A stretch of DNA of 64,000 nucleotides from Gordonia humi. GTDB taxonomy: Bacteria > Actinomycetota > Actinomycetes > Mycobacteriales > Mycobacteriaceae. Numbering within the stretch: position 1 is the stretch's first letter; every line of letters begins with the position of its first letter. The stretch spans positions 2,170,001 to 2,234,000 of the forward strand of contig NZ_JACIFP010000001.1 in assembly GCF_014197435.1 (NCBI RefSeq), in the 5' to 3' direction. Below the pieces are notes generated by a model that did not search any database, had not been told where the DNA came from, and saw only the letters and a list, made by a program, of their open reading frames with translations. Shown in pieces: positions 17,908 through 28,196 of this stretch. Position numbers and translations under genes: made by a program.

Positions 17908-18061
17908 GTATTCGAGCGGCCGGTTCAGAGGCTGACGGCGTACCGCGTCTTGTATGACGGTTTCACCACCATACCGCTGAAGTTACGTGTCATTAACTGT
18001 CGTCTTGACGATGGTTCCGGACTTCCTGTCGACTACCTTCGGTTTTTTCGTCTACAAAAGA

Positions 18062-18089
18062 TTGACGAATCATACGAACAATGTAGTGT
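18062..18089 (+). promoter_or_regulatory. Promoter of the acetate-transporter-like gene
   Basis: TTGACG and TAGTGT are 16 bases apart, the same layout as the box promoter. The predicted start is about 55 bases before the ATG. Confidence 0.5.
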
Positions 18090-18149
18090 TCAACCCACTC
18101 TGCAGCGCTTGCGAGTTCTCTCACTCCCTCTTCTCCGGAAGGAATCCCA

Positions 18150-18722
18150 ATGAGTTCATCGACCCGTTCTGTCGGACTCGCCGATACGATCGGCGATCCG
18201 GGAGGTGCCGCCCTCTTCACATTCGGACTGGCCCTCACCTGGGTGTTCTTCGCCGAAGTCGTCGATCACGCCGCGTCGGGGGCCCTCGTCTTCGGTCTTC
18301 TCGTCGGCGGTCTCGGTCAGACTCTGGGCGGTGTCATCGCCATCATCCGCAAGGACAACTACCTCGGGAATCTGTTGATCACGTACGGACTCTGGCTGAT
18401 CGGCTTCCACCTGCTGTCGATCCACGAAATGGGGTCGCCGGCGGCGCGAGGATTCTGGTCCTTCGCGCTCGTCGTACCATCGTTGTTTCTGCTGGTGCCC
18501 GCGATCCGGATGCGTGCCGTCGCGATCATCCTCGCGTTCGTCTTCCTCATCGCCCTGGAGCTGTTTCTCGGTTTCGCGATGCTCAACGGAGACATCGCCT
18601 GGCTCGGAAAGGCCGTCGGCTGGTCGGCATTGGCGTCGGCCGTGCCGATCTACTACCTGGGGTACGAACGACTGATGGGGGCGGTGACGCCCGAGCCCTC
18701 CGCGGACGGAGTGCCCGCGTGA
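18150..18722 (+). CDS. Six-helix membrane protein, GPR1/FUN34/YaaH-like (acetate transporter family)
   Basis: A 190-residue protein with about six hydrophobic segments. The start GDPGGAALFTFGLALTW and the segment GLLVGGLGQTLGGVIAIIR, then NYLGNLLITYGLWLIGF, resemble the opening and helix 2-3 motifs of acetate/succinate transporters of the AceTr family, although the NPAPLGL signature is changed. GGAAGGA precedes the ATG. It is divergent from the PaaX-family gene, so it might import an acid growth substrate. Family assignment is by pattern only. Confidence 0.6.
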   Translation: MSSSTRSVGLADTIGDPGGAALFTFGLALTWVFFAEVVDHAASGALVFGLLVGGLGQTLGGVIAIIRKDNYLGNLLITYGLWLIGFHLLSIHEMGSPAARGFWSFALVVPSLFLLVPAIRMRAVAIILAFVFLIALELFLGFAMLNGDIAWLGKAVGWSALASAVPIYYLGYERLMGAVTPEPSADGVPA

Positions 18723-18766
18723 CGAGGGCGGACAGCCGTCATGCGGCCGCACGGTGACCAGATATG

Positions 18767-18815
18767 GAACCGGGCCCGGTGGGCGAGGAATCCTCGCGTA
18801 CCGGGCCCGGGGTTC
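18767..18815. terminator. Long bidirectional hairpin terminator
   Basis: Outer arms CCGGGCCCGGT and ACCGGGCCCGG plus an inner stem GCGAGGA/TCCTCGC with a one-base loop make a hairpin of nearly 50 bases between convergent genes. Confidence 0.75.
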
Positions 18816-18830
18816 GGGGCCGCGAAACCG

Positions 18831-20297
18831 TCAGCGGTAGACGGACTTGAGGTTCTGGTACGCAGCGAGCCCTTCGGGGCCGAGTTCGCGCCCCATGCCG
18901 GAGTGCTTCACGCCGCCGAACGGGGCGATCGGGTCGGGGATGTAGCGGTTGATGCCGATGGTTCCGGTCCGCACGCCGGCCGCGACGCGCTGTGCACGTT
19001 CGGGATCGGAGCTCCAGACGGTGCCGCCGAGTCCGTAGTCGGAGTCGTTGGCGATGGCGACCGCGTCGGCGTCGTCGTTGTAACCGATCACCGAGAGCAC
19101 CGGACCGAAGATCTCTTCGCGTGAGATGACGGCGGTGTTGTCGATGTCGGCGAACACCGTCGGCTGTACGAACCAGCCGTCCTCGTGGTCGGCGGGACGT
19201 CCGCCGCCGGTGGTGATGCGGCCGCCGTCGGCCTTGCCCTTGGCGATGTAACTCTCGACGCGGTCGCGGTGGCGCGAGGTGGCCATCGGTCCGATCTGGG
19301 TGTTCGGGTCGAGCGAGTCGCCGATCGCCATCGACGACGCGAACGCGGTCAGAGTGTCGACCACTTCGTCGTACCGCGAACGCGGTGCGAGGACGCGAGT
19401 GCCGAGGAAGCAGGTCTGACCGTTGTTGGCCAGTGTCGCTACGAACAGGTCGTTGCCGATCTGCGCGAGGTCGAGTTCGGCGTCGTCGAGCACGATTGTC
19501 GCCGACTTGCCGCCGAGTTCGAGTGTCACGGGACGCAGAAGCCGTCCACAGGTCTCGGCGATCGAGATTCCCGCCGCGGTGGAACCGGTGAAGGCGACCT
19601 TGTCGACGCCGGGATGCGAGACGAGGTGCGCGCCGACCTCGCGGCCCGCGGGAACGAAGTTGACCACACCGGCGGGCAGGCCCGCGGCTTCGGCGGCCTC
19701 GGCGACGACGTACGAGTCGAGGACGGTCTCCGGCGACGGCTTGATCACCATGGTGCAGCCGGCGGCGAGAGCGGGCGCGAACTTGAACGAGGCGAGGGTC
19801 TGCGGGAAGTTCCACGGGACGATGGCGCCGACCACGCCGATCGGTTCGCGGCGCACTTCGACGGTGCCGCCGAACATGCCGTCGCGGACGTCGACGCCCT
19901 GGTTCTCGATGAGGTCGGCGTAGTAGCGGAGCAGCATCGCCGGGTAGACGGCCTCGAGTTGGCCGGCCACCGAGATGGGCATGCCGTTCTGTGCGGAGAC
20001 GAGAGCGGTGAGCCGATCCTTGCGTGAATCCAGCTCATCGGCGAATCGGCGCAGGTGACCGGCGCGGACCGACGGTTCCAGACCCGACCAGATCGACGGA
20101 TCGTCGAATGCCCGGCGCGCCGCCCCGACTGCGGCGTCGATGTCGGCGTTCACCCCGTCGGGCACGCTGCCGATGTGCTGTCCGGTGTTCGGGGAGACGA
20201 CGTCGATGCGCGCACCGCCGTGCGGGGCGACCCATTGTCCGCCGATGTAGAGGGTGTCGTGGGTCAGGCCTTCGGCCGGGATGAGGGTGTCGGTCAT
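18831..20297 (-). CDS. NAD(P)-dependent aldehyde dehydrogenase
   Basis: A 488-residue ALDH-superfamily enzyme. It shows the N-terminal PWNFPQTLASFKFAPALAAG segment, the catalytic Glu in ELGGKSA and the catalytic Cys in NNGQTCFLGTR; length is normal. The substrate cannot be read from sequence. It is transcribed away from the terminator and lies just downstream of an AcoR-type activator gene on the same strand, which is a common arrangement for regulators of alcohol, diol or acetoin dehydrogenases. I chose the ATG at 20297 with AGGAG upstream over an in-frame start 30 bases earlier. Confidence 0.9.
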   Translation of the reverse strand: MTDTLIPAEGLTHDTLYIGGQWVAPHGGARIDVVSPNTGQHIGSVPDGVNADIDAAVGAARRAFDDPSIWSGLEPSVRAGHLRRFADELDSRKDRLTALVSAQNGMPISVAGQLEAVYPAMLLRYYADLIENQGVDVRDGMFGGTVEVRREPIGVVGAIVPWNFPQTLASFKFAPALAAGCTMVIKPSPETVLDSYVVAEAAEAAGLPAGVVNFVPAGREVGAHLVSHPGVDKVAFTGSTAAGISIAETCGRLLRPVTLELGGKSATIVLDDAELDLAQIGNDLFVATLANNGQTCFLGTRVLAPRSRYDEVVDTLTAFASSMAIGDSLDPNTQIGPMATSRHRDRVESYIAKGKADGGRITTGGGRPADHEDGWFVQPTVFADIDNTAVISREEIFGPVLSVIGYNDDADAVAIANDSDYGLGGTVWSSDPERAQRVAAGVRTGTIGINRYIPDPIAPFGGVKHSGMGRELGPEGLAAYQNLKSVYR

Positions 20298-20399
20298 GAA
20301 GCTCACTCCTGGGGTGATGACGGTCACGGTTCGGTGATGCAGCCATCGTCACACCGTTCGAGGGCCCGTAACTGTCCGAGAGTCCGGACAGCGTGGGTC

Positions 20400-21962
20400 T
20401 CACGCTTCGATGCCGAGCGCGCGGATCCGCGCGTACAGGGTGCTACGGCTGACGTCGAGTTCACGCGCCGCGTGGACCTTGTTGCCGCGACAGCGGTCCA
20501 GGACGTCGACGATGGCGTCGCGTTCGGAGCGCTCCCGGACCGACAGGGTCGACGTCTTCGACGACTGTCGATACTGCGCGGGCAGATCGGCGACGTCGAC
20601 GTGGTGCGGCGAGCCCCGGTCGGCGGCGTGGGTGCGAGCCGCGTCGAGAGCGCGATCGAGTTCGGTGAGGTTGGCAGGCCAGTCGTGTGCCATGAGAGCG
20701 TCGATCGCACCGGGGCTGCACGTCGTGTCCGGCCCGATGAAGTGCGCGGCCAGAGCCGCGATGCGGTTGGTGCGGTGTCGGACGGGAGCCAGGACCGCGC
20801 GGTCGTCGCACAGGGAGACGACGGAGGCGACCTCCGGTCGCAGATGTGCGGTGGGGCCGCTGACCAGAACGACGGGGACCTGGCGGTCGACCATCAACTG
20901 TCGGACCACCGACAGATCGGTGCCGGCGAGCAGGTCGACTCCGTCGACGATCACCGCGCCGCGGTCGGACCGTGCGCGGGCGGCGACGCTAGGCAGATCG
21001 AGCCGTTCGCCTGCGGCGATACGGCGCGGTATGTCGACGTGCTGAGTCTGGAGACCACTCGTCGCCGCGGCGGCGTATGTGGTCCTACCCGTGCCCGACT
21101 CCCCGGATACGGCCAACGACCGCGCGTGCAGCGCACTCCCGGAATCGAACGACGGCGCGTCGAAGAGGACGGGCGATCGACCGTGGGCGGCCGATCCGCG
21201 AGGCACCGGGTGATGCGACGGCGCCGCTGGAATCAGGGTGAACACGGCAGCGTTCGGTGCGCCCGGCACGCGGGTGCCGGCGACCGAGACCGGGAGCCCG
21301 GCGGCGGTGAGCATCTCCTCGGGTAGTGTGCCAGCGCCGACGGCGAACGCCTTCAATGCGCCGAGGTCGGATTGGTCGAGCAGGGCCGTCGCGAGATCGT
21401 TGGTGAGACAGACGTCGTCGCCGACGCCGACGACCGCCACGTCGCGCCGCGTACAGGTCCGGTGGAACGCGTCGAGAACGGCGCGGTGTGACGCACGGGT
21501 GGTGTCGAGCAGGCGAGAGGTGATGTCGGAGACGAGTCGTTCGACATACGAGCGGAACAACGGATTCACCGTTCCGGCGACCTCTGTCATGCACAGGATG
21601 CCCTCCAGACGACGTGTCGTCGGATGCACGATCGGCTCGCCGTGACAGCTCAGGTGCTTGTACAGCTCGAGGAAGTGTTCGTCGCCGTTCACCGTGATGG
21701 AGCTGCGTGTCTCCACCGGCGTGCCGAGCGCGGTGGTGCCGACCGCGTCCTCGCCCATATGCGATCCGCGGACGGCGCCGGTGGAGTCGATGCTCCGCTC
21801 GACGTGTGCGCCGCCGTACACGCCGGCGATGATCCGCGACTCGGCGTCGGTGAGCAGCAGGGCCAGTCCGGTGTCGACGAGCTGGGTGGACGCCGCGTCG
21901 AGGACCGGTCGCGCGGCACGCAGAACGGGGTCGCAGGCACTGAAGTCCTCGTCGACCGTCAT
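20400..21962 (-). CDS. AcoR-type transcriptional regulator (GAF, degenerate AAA, Fis HTH)
   Basis: The 520 codons from the first ATG give a GAF-like domain (about 25-165), a central AAA-like region with a changed Walker A (GESGTGRTT, 287-295, Arg in place of Lys), and a C-terminal Fis-type helix-turn-helix (GNKVHAARELDVSRSTLYAR). No GAFTGA loop is present, so it is not expected to activate sigma-54. Conserved-looking sequence continues in frame upstream to about 22055 (PEIDTSWRRSTVNGL), matching the usual AcoR N-terminus, but no ATG, GTG or TTG precedes it. It probably controls the adjacent aldehyde dehydrogenase gene. Confidence 0.8.
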   Translation of the reverse strand: MTVDEDFSACDPVLRAARPVLDAASTQLVDTGLALLLTDAESRIIAGVYGGAHVERSIDSTGAVRGSHMGEDAVGTTALGTPVETRSSITVNGDEHFLELYKHLSCHGEPIVHPTTRRLEGILCMTEVAGTVNPLFRSYVERLVSDITSRLLDTTRASHRAVLDAFHRTCTRRDVAVVGVGDDVCLTNDLATALLDQSDLGALKAFAVGAGTLPEEMLTAAGLPVSVAGTRVPGAPNAAVFTLIPAAPSHHPVPRGSAAHGRSPVLFDAPSFDSGSALHARSLAVSGESGTGRTTYAAAATSGLQTQHVDIPRRIAAGERLDLPSVAARARSDRGAVIVDGVDLLAGTDLSVVRQLMVDRQVPVVLVSGPTAHLRPEVASVVSLCDDRAVLAPVRHRTNRIAALAAHFIGPDTTCSPGAIDALMAHDWPANLTELDRALDAARTHAADRGSPHHVDVADLPAQYRQSSKTSTLSVRERSERDAIVDVLDRCRGNKVHAARELDVSRSTLYARIRALGIEA

Positions 21963-22131
21963 ATCGGGGACGAGGCTGGGGATCAGTCCGTTGACGGTGG
22001 ACCGGCGCCACGAGGTGTCGATCTCGGGGCGCAGGGGATGGGTTCCGATGGAGATCGCACACCTCCTCTGCGTAACGACAGTTAAATGTCATATTTTCAT
22101 GTCGGGGTGCGGGGCGTGACGAAACGGTGGG

Positions 22132-22695
22132 ATGCGTTGCCGTCAGTCCTGTTCCATCGACCCCACCTATGACGACCGACCCGACATCGAGTTCGTCCAC
22201 GTCGACGTCACCTCCGCCGATTCGGTGAACGCGCTCGTCGCACAGGTCGTCGAGACGCACGGACACCTCGACATCGTGATGAACAACGCGGGCACCGAGA
22301 TCGAGAAGTCCGTCCCCGACACCTCCGAGAAGGAGTGGGACTTCGTGATGGACGTGAACGTCAAGGGTGTGTTCCTGATGTCGAAGGCCGCCGTGCTGCA
22401 ACTGACACGCTGCATCGCGCTCGACCACGGCCACGAGGGCATGCGCGCCGTCGCGATCTGCCCGGGTTACGTCCGCACCGACATGACCGAGCAGTACTTC
22501 GAGAGCCAGGCCGATCCGGCCGCGGTCCGCGCCGGCATGACCGGCAAGATGCCGCTCAACAACCGCCTGGCCGAACCGTCGGACATCGCGTCGATGGCCG
22601 CGTTCCTGGCCAGCGACGACGCGTCGTACCTGTCGGGTCAGGCATACGTCGTCGACGGTGCGCTGTCGGCCGGTCGCGCCTTCGAGTGGCACTGA
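22132..22695 (+). pseudogene. Decayed SDR-family oxidoreductase
   Basis: The 187 codons align to a short-chain dehydrogenase from the second beta strand onward (IEFVHVDVTS, DIVMNNAGTEIEKS) and through the C-terminus (ICPGYVRTDM, YLSGQAYVVDGA). Two parts are missing. The N-terminal glycine-rich coenzyme loop is absent, and between KGVFLMSKAA and VLQLTRCIALDHG the catalytic Ser and YxxxK segment is gone. The reading frame stays open. It is divergent from the AcoR-type regulator, so it is probably the remains of one of its targets. Confidence 0.75.
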
Positions 22696-22975
22696 CGGCA
22701 CACGATCACATAGTCGCGCGGCGCGACTCCATCGGTCAGGTGGGGAGCATCAGGTCACGGACTGCCCGTTGGTGGCGAGGCCTGGGTCGAGCGGACACGA
22801 TCAGGCCCCTCCTGAATCTCGTACCGTGCGGACACGTCCTCCGCCCAGGGCGCGCCAGTCGTCGAGAGACATGAGGCGGTGGGGTACGGCGGTCGCGGGG
22901 CGAGTGTGAGCCGATCCGGCGGGGTGCCCACGTGCGTCGTCCACAGTGGCGAAGACAGCTGTGGGGGACTCGGCC
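22696..22975. other. Intergenic region without recognised content
   Basis: GC-rich, between the decayed SDR gene and the class I fumarase stop. I see no gene, convincing hairpin or promoter. Confidence 0.5.
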
Positions 22976-24673
<1,698 letters not shown>

Positions 24674-24680
24674 GCACCGA

Positions 24681-24686
24681 ATAGTA
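24681..24686 (-). promoter_or_regulatory. -10 box, leaderless promoter of class I fumarase
   Basis: TACTAT, then seven bases, then the GTG start codon; no Shine-Dalgarno sequence. Confidence 0.5.
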
Positions 24687-24778
24687 GCCACCGCGCAAGC
24701 ATCGGTGCGGGTAAGGATGACCTATGTTCTCGGGGCCGCTCGTCGAGTGTACGGCCCCGGGGAAGTTCGCCGAGTCGG

Positions 24779-25630
24779 TCAGCTGACCGGCATCTCGATG
24801 TGGTCGGCCGGATGATCGCGCAGGCCGCCGTCGGTCGCCAGAAACGCCGACGCGGACTCGTACGCCTTCGCCATGAGTTCATCGGCCAGGCTGAAGTCGA
24901 GGGCCCCGACGGTCAGCGGACACGGTGGCGGGATGACGACGAGTTCGGCGCCGGCGTCGTACTCGCGGATGTCGCGGATCAGGCGCTTGTGGATCAGCAG
25001 GGTCATGGTGTGCAGCAGGGTGGACGCGACATTGGTCGGCGGCTCGACGTCGCCGCACTGGTACCCGCACGGCAGCACGTAGATCCGGTCGACTCCCGCA
25101 TCGACGGCGTCGGAGATCGGGGTGTTGTCGGCGATGCCGCCGTCGATCAGCTTGCGGCCGTTCCATTCGACGGGTGGCAGCAGTCCGGGGATGGCTGCGC
25201 TGGCCAGGATCGCGTCGATCGCCGGTCCGGAGTCGATACGGACGTCGCCGCCGGTCAGCAGATCCGTGGCGACCACCGACAGGGGGATGCGGGTCGCCGC
25301 GATGTCGGTGAATGTGAGGTGTCTTTGCAGGAGGCTGCGCAGACCGTGGTCGCCGACGATCGCGTCTTCTCGGCCCGACAACGCTCCGATGATTCGGATC
25401 GGGTTGGGCGGGAACAGCTTCCAAGCGCGGAGTGGGCGCCACACGTCGGCGAGGTCGGCTACGGTCCGGGCGTCGAAGCCGCGCCCGGCGATGTACGCCG
25501 CGTTGAATGCGCCGACCGACGCGCCGATGAGGACGTCGGGGCGCACGCCGCGCTCGACGAGCGCGCGCAGCATGCCGACCTGCAGGGCCCCGAGATTGGC
25601 TCCACCCGACAACACGAACGCGATTCTCAC
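24779..25630 (-). CDS. Patatin-like phospholipase
   Basis: A 283-residue patatin. The oxyanion loop [10 protein letters not shown] opens the protein, the nucleophile is Ser38 in GASVG (36-40), and the catalytic Asp is in the LIDGGIADN motif. The family hydrolyses acyl esters of phospholipids or glycerolipids in the cytoplasm or at the membrane. The GTG at 25630 overlaps the TGA of the MalY-type gene (GTGA), so the two are translated together; sequence further upstream in frame is a shadow of that gene. Confidence 0.88.
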   Translation of the reverse strand: MRIAFVLSGGANLGALQVGMLRALVERGVRPDVLIGASVGAFNAAYIAGRGFDARTVADLADVWRPLRAWKLFPPNPIRIIGALSGREDAIVGDHGLRSLLQRHLTFTDIAATRIPLSVVATDLLTGGDVRIDSGPAIDAILASAAIPGLLPPVEWNGRKLIDGGIADNTPISDAVDAGVDRIYVLPCGYQCGDVEPPTNVASTLLHTMTLLIHKRLIRDIREYDAGAELVVIPPPCPLTVGALDFSLADELMAKAYESASAFLATDGGLRDHPADHIEMPVS

Positions 25631-26814
25631 GGATGCACCGCCGCCATACGGGTGAACGCCTCGGTGAGGATCGCCTGCGAGGTCGCCAGGTTCACGCGGA
25701 CGTGTCCGCCTCCGCCGTCGCCGAACACGTGACCCGAGCTCAGCGCGACGCGGCACTGATCGAGGAACGCCTTCGCAGGACCGGCGAGATCGCCGACCGC
25801 GCCGGGCTCCGCGGCGTCGTCGAATCCCAGTGGGCGGCAGTCGAGCCACGCCAGATAGGTGCCTTCGGGCGGTTGGTATCCCACGGCTGGGAGATGCTCG
25901 ATCATCAGGCGTGCGACCAGTTCCCGGTTCGAGGCCAGGCCGACGAGCAGCGCGTCGAGCCAGTCCTCACCGTCGCTGTAGGCGACGGTGTGCGCGAGGA
26001 CGCCGAGGTGACTGGGGCCGTGGCTCACCTCCTCGGGCATGCGACGCAGATCGTCGACGGCGGCCGCTCCAGGCACCGCGAGCGCGGCCTTGACCCCGGG
26101 CAGATTCCACGCCTTCGACGCCGAGGTGACCGCGACGGCCGTGTCGTCGAGGGAGAGGTACGGCGTGAACCGTGCGCCGTCGAGAACGAGTGGGGCGTGG
26201 ATCTCGTCGGCGACCACCCGCACGCCGTACTCGCGAGCCAACGCGGCGACGGCGGTCAGCTCGTCGACCGTGTGCACCGCTCCGGTCGGATTGTGCGGGT
26301 TGGCGAGGAGGAACGCCGGTCTGCCGCCGGTGGTTCGCGCCCGGGAGAACGCCGTCTCCAGTGAGGCGAGATCGATGCGCCCGGTCGAGGACAGTCGCGC
26401 GCCGATCACGCGACGATCGGCGTGCTCGGTGAACGCGAAGAACGGTGGATACACCGGAGTGTTCACGACGACGGCGTCGCCCGGGTCGGTCACCAGCTTG
26501 AGGACCTCGACGATCCCCATCATCACGTCGGGCACGAGTTGCGCGGTGTCGACGTCGATCCCGTCCCAGCCCCAGCGTCGCTGCGCGAATCCGGCCAGCG
26601 CGCGAGCGTAGTCGCGTGCGCCGGAGGGATACCCGGTGTCGCCCCGGTCGAGCGCGGACCGCAGGGCCGCCGTGATCGGCGCCGCCGGCATCACATCCAT
26701 CTCGGCGACCCACAGCGGCAGCACGTCCGGCGGATACGCCCGCCACTTCATGCTCGTCCGCCGCCGGAGGTCGTCGACCGTGAGCTGTTCGAGTGGATTG
26801 TCGACGGTGACCAT
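25627..26814 (-). CDS. MalY/PatB-type aminotransferase or C-S beta-lyase
   Basis: A 395-residue fold-type I PLP enzyme. The N-terminal [20 protein letters not shown] motif marks the MalY/PatB branch. Also present are NPHNPTG, Asp203 in VADEIH, and the PLP lysine Lys234 in [10 protein letters not shown]. Members cleave cystathionine or other cysteine conjugates, giving ammonia, pyruvate and a thiol. A leaderless promoter (TAGTCT, six bases, ATG) fits. It is followed by an overlapping patatin gene. Confidence 0.87.
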   Translation of the reverse strand: MVTVDNPLEQLTVDDLRRRTSMKWRAYPPDVLPLWVAEMDVMPAAPITAALRSALDRGDTGYPSGARDYARALAGFAQRRWGWDGIDVDTAQLVPDVMMGIVEVLKLVTDPGDAVVVNTPVYPPFFAFTEHADRRVIGARLSSTGRIDLASLETAFSRARTTGGRPAFLLANPHNPTGAVHTVDELTAVAALAREYGVRVVADEIHAPLVLDGARFTPYLSLDDTAVAVTSASKAWNLPGVKAALAVPGAAAVDDLRRMPEEVSHGPSHLGVLAHTVAYSDGEDWLDALLVGLASNRELVARLMIEHLPAVGYQPPEGTYLAWLDCRPLGFDDAAEPGAVGDLAGPAKAFLDQCRVALSSGHVFGDGGGGHVRVNLATSQAILTEAFTRMAAVHP

Positions 26815-26818
26815 GGCC

Positions 26819-27349
26819 TCAGACTAGCGGGGTCGCGGGCAGTCCGACGTCCACTCGGTGGTGGGTGAGATCATGCAGCGCGTACGCGGCCAGCGAGGTC
26901 GCGGTGAACACTGCGCCGTCCCCGCGCAGCCCTTCACGCGTCCACTGGTCGTCGGCGACGGACCGGTACGCGTCGGCGAATGCCGCCGCGTTCGCTTCCA
27001 TATCGTCGGCCACCGTCGAGGGATCCTGGTCCGCGTAGTCGGCGGACGCCTCGTCCTGATCCCAGTTCGCGAAGTGTGCGGGCTGCCGGGCGAGCATCGA
27101 CTCCAGACGTTCGCGCATCACCGCGTGCACATCGCGGACGTGACAGGCGTACTCGACCGGCGACCAGGTGTGGTCGTTCGGCCGCACAGTCGCGCCCGGT
27201 CGGGCGATGACCTCGCGCCACCCGGCCGTCGACGCCGAGATGCGTCCGGCGACCTCCGAGTGGACCAGACCGCCCGGATCGAATCCGCAGAACGCACAGC
27301 GCCGGGTCGTGACCCAGGTCCAGTCCTTGTCCTCCGGGGCGATCGCCAT
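26819..27349 (-). CDS. DinB-like four-helix protein
   Basis: A 176-residue protein of the DinB/maleylpyruvate-isomerase-like fold. The helix motif [14 protein letters not shown] and the C-terminal [11 protein letters not shown] supply the histidines that form the family's metal site. Many members are thiol-dependent S-transferases, which in this group of bacteria would use mycothiol; the reaction here is unknown. An N-terminal pair CAFCGFD is unusual and might bind metal. TAATCT lies seven bases before the ATG, a leaderless layout. Confidence 0.8.
   Translation of the reverse strand: MAIAPEDKDWTWVTTRRCAFCGFDPGGLVHSEVAGRISASTAGWREVIARPGATVRPNDHTWSPVEYACHVRDVHAVMRERLESMLARQPAHFANWDQDEASADYADQDPSTVADDMEANAAAFADAYRSVADDQWTREGLRGDGAVFTATSLAAYALHDLTHHRVDVGLPATPLV
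26821..26826 (-). promoter_or_regulatory. -10 box, leaderless promoter of the MalY-type gene
   Basis: TAGTCT six bases before the ATG. It overlaps the stop codon of the DinB-like gene upstream. Confidence 0.45.
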
Positions 27350-27356
27350 GAACTCA

Positions 27357-27362
27357 AGATTA
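27357..27362 (-). promoter_or_regulatory. -10 box, leaderless promoter of the DinB-like gene
   Basis: TAATCT, seven bases, ATG; no ribosome site. Confidence 0.5.
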
Positions 27363-27473
27363 CGACGATGTCGGGTACTGAGTGGACGTCCGTCGATTGA
27401 ACGACGGTACGGTCACTCCTGAGGGATCGGTCACGATAGTCCCGGTGTCAGGTCGGAGCACGAAGGAGTGGAC

Positions 27474-27809
27474 ATGAGTCGATCGGTCGCCGTCGCCGCG
27501 GGATGCGTGCTGGTGGTCGTCGCGGCGACCGTCGCCGGGTGCGCGCCTGCCGGTGCTGATATCGACGGGCGCCGAGACTATTCGGCTCCGCTGCCGTCAC
27601 CGTGCGAGCTCGCCGACACCGAGTCGCTCGCATTCCTCACCGGTGAGTTCGCGCAGCAGATGGCGCAGCCGTTCACCTTCGACCACGTCGACTGCGACGG
27701 TCTCGTCGCGACCGCGTACACGGTGCCCGACGGCGTGACACCTCCCGCGGCCGTGCGTTTCGAATACTCGACCGGCATGTGGCGGCCGATCGCGGTGGCG
27801 CCCGCCTGA
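27474..27809 (+). CDS. Small secreted lipoprotein
   Basis: A 111-residue protein with a signal peptide (MSRSVAVAAGCVLVVVAATVAGC). The lipobox-like TVAGC puts the acylated cysteine at residue 23. The mature part is about 90 residues and contains two further cysteines (PCELAD and VDCDG) that could pair. I do not recognise a family. AAGGAG lies five bases before the ATG. Confidence 0.7.
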   Translation: MSRSVAVAAGCVLVVVAATVAGCAPAGADIDGRRDYSAPLPSPCELADTESLAFLTGEFAQQMAQPFTFDHVDCDGLVATAYTVPDGVTPPAAVRFEYSTGMWRPIAVAPA

Positions 27810-27877
27810 TCGAGTCGTGACGCGATGTCCCTCCTATGGGGGATGTCCGACGAGATCTCGGGTCCGACCATCGGGTC

Positions 27878-28114
27878 ATGACTGAGAATCCATCTGTACG
27901 GCGTCCCGTCCGCAGCGTCGCGATCGTCCTACTCGGCCTCGTCTGCGCGTATTTCGTGATCCGTGCGGTCGCCGAACCGTTCTTTCTCGATTCGTACGAG
28001 ACCGCTTGGGGCGGTCCGTCGCTCGTCGGCGTGCTCGCCGTCCACATGCTGCCGGGGGTGGTCGGCCTCGGCATCCTGATCTGCATGTATCGGAGACGGG
28101 TCTGGCGCGCGTGA
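27878..28114 (+). CDS. Small two-helix membrane protein
   Basis: A 78-residue protein with hydrophobic segments at about 13-32 (SVAIVLLGLVCAYFVIRAV) and 49-69 (GVLAVHMLPGVVGLGILICM), then a basic tail RRRVWRA. The start is uncertain; an ATG at 27836 would add 14 residues and neither start has a clear ribosome site. Function unknown. The stop codon is followed seven bases later by hairpin copy A. Confidence 0.6.
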   Translation: MTENPSVRRPVRSVAIVLLGLVCAYFVIRAVAEPFFLDSYETAWGGPSLVGVLAVHMLPGVVGLGILICMYRRRVWRA

Positions 28115-28120
28115 AGAATC

Positions 28121-28159
28121 CGGCACTCCAAACCGGACCGGGCACGGTTTGCAGTGCCG
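28121..28159. repeat. GGCACT-family hairpin, copy A
   Basis: Arms CGGCACTCCAAACCG and CGGTTTGCAGTGCCG pair at 14 of 15 positions around a nine-base loop. It lies between the small membrane gene and the kinase gene. It belongs to the same family as copies at 39995, 41020, 59023 and 60051. It could serve as a terminator. Confidence 0.8.
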
Positions 28160-28183
28160 AAGATCTCTGCGGCGATCGCGCCG

Positions 28184-28189
28184 TACGCT
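28184..28189 (+). promoter_or_regulatory. -10 box, leaderless promoter of the APH(6)-like gene
   Basis: TACGCT, seven bases, GTG; no ribosome site. Confidence 0.45.
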
Positions 28190-28196
28190 CGACGGC

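Larger units (their letters stand above)
17817..18149. other. Divergent intergenic region between the PaaX gene and the membrane protein gene
   Basis: No gene is seen in these 333 bases. The half near the PaaX gene holds a 20-base palindrome (17888-17907). The other half, about 17990-18095, is AT-rich and holds a promoter for the plus-strand gene and GGAAGGA before its ATG. Confidence 0.7.
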
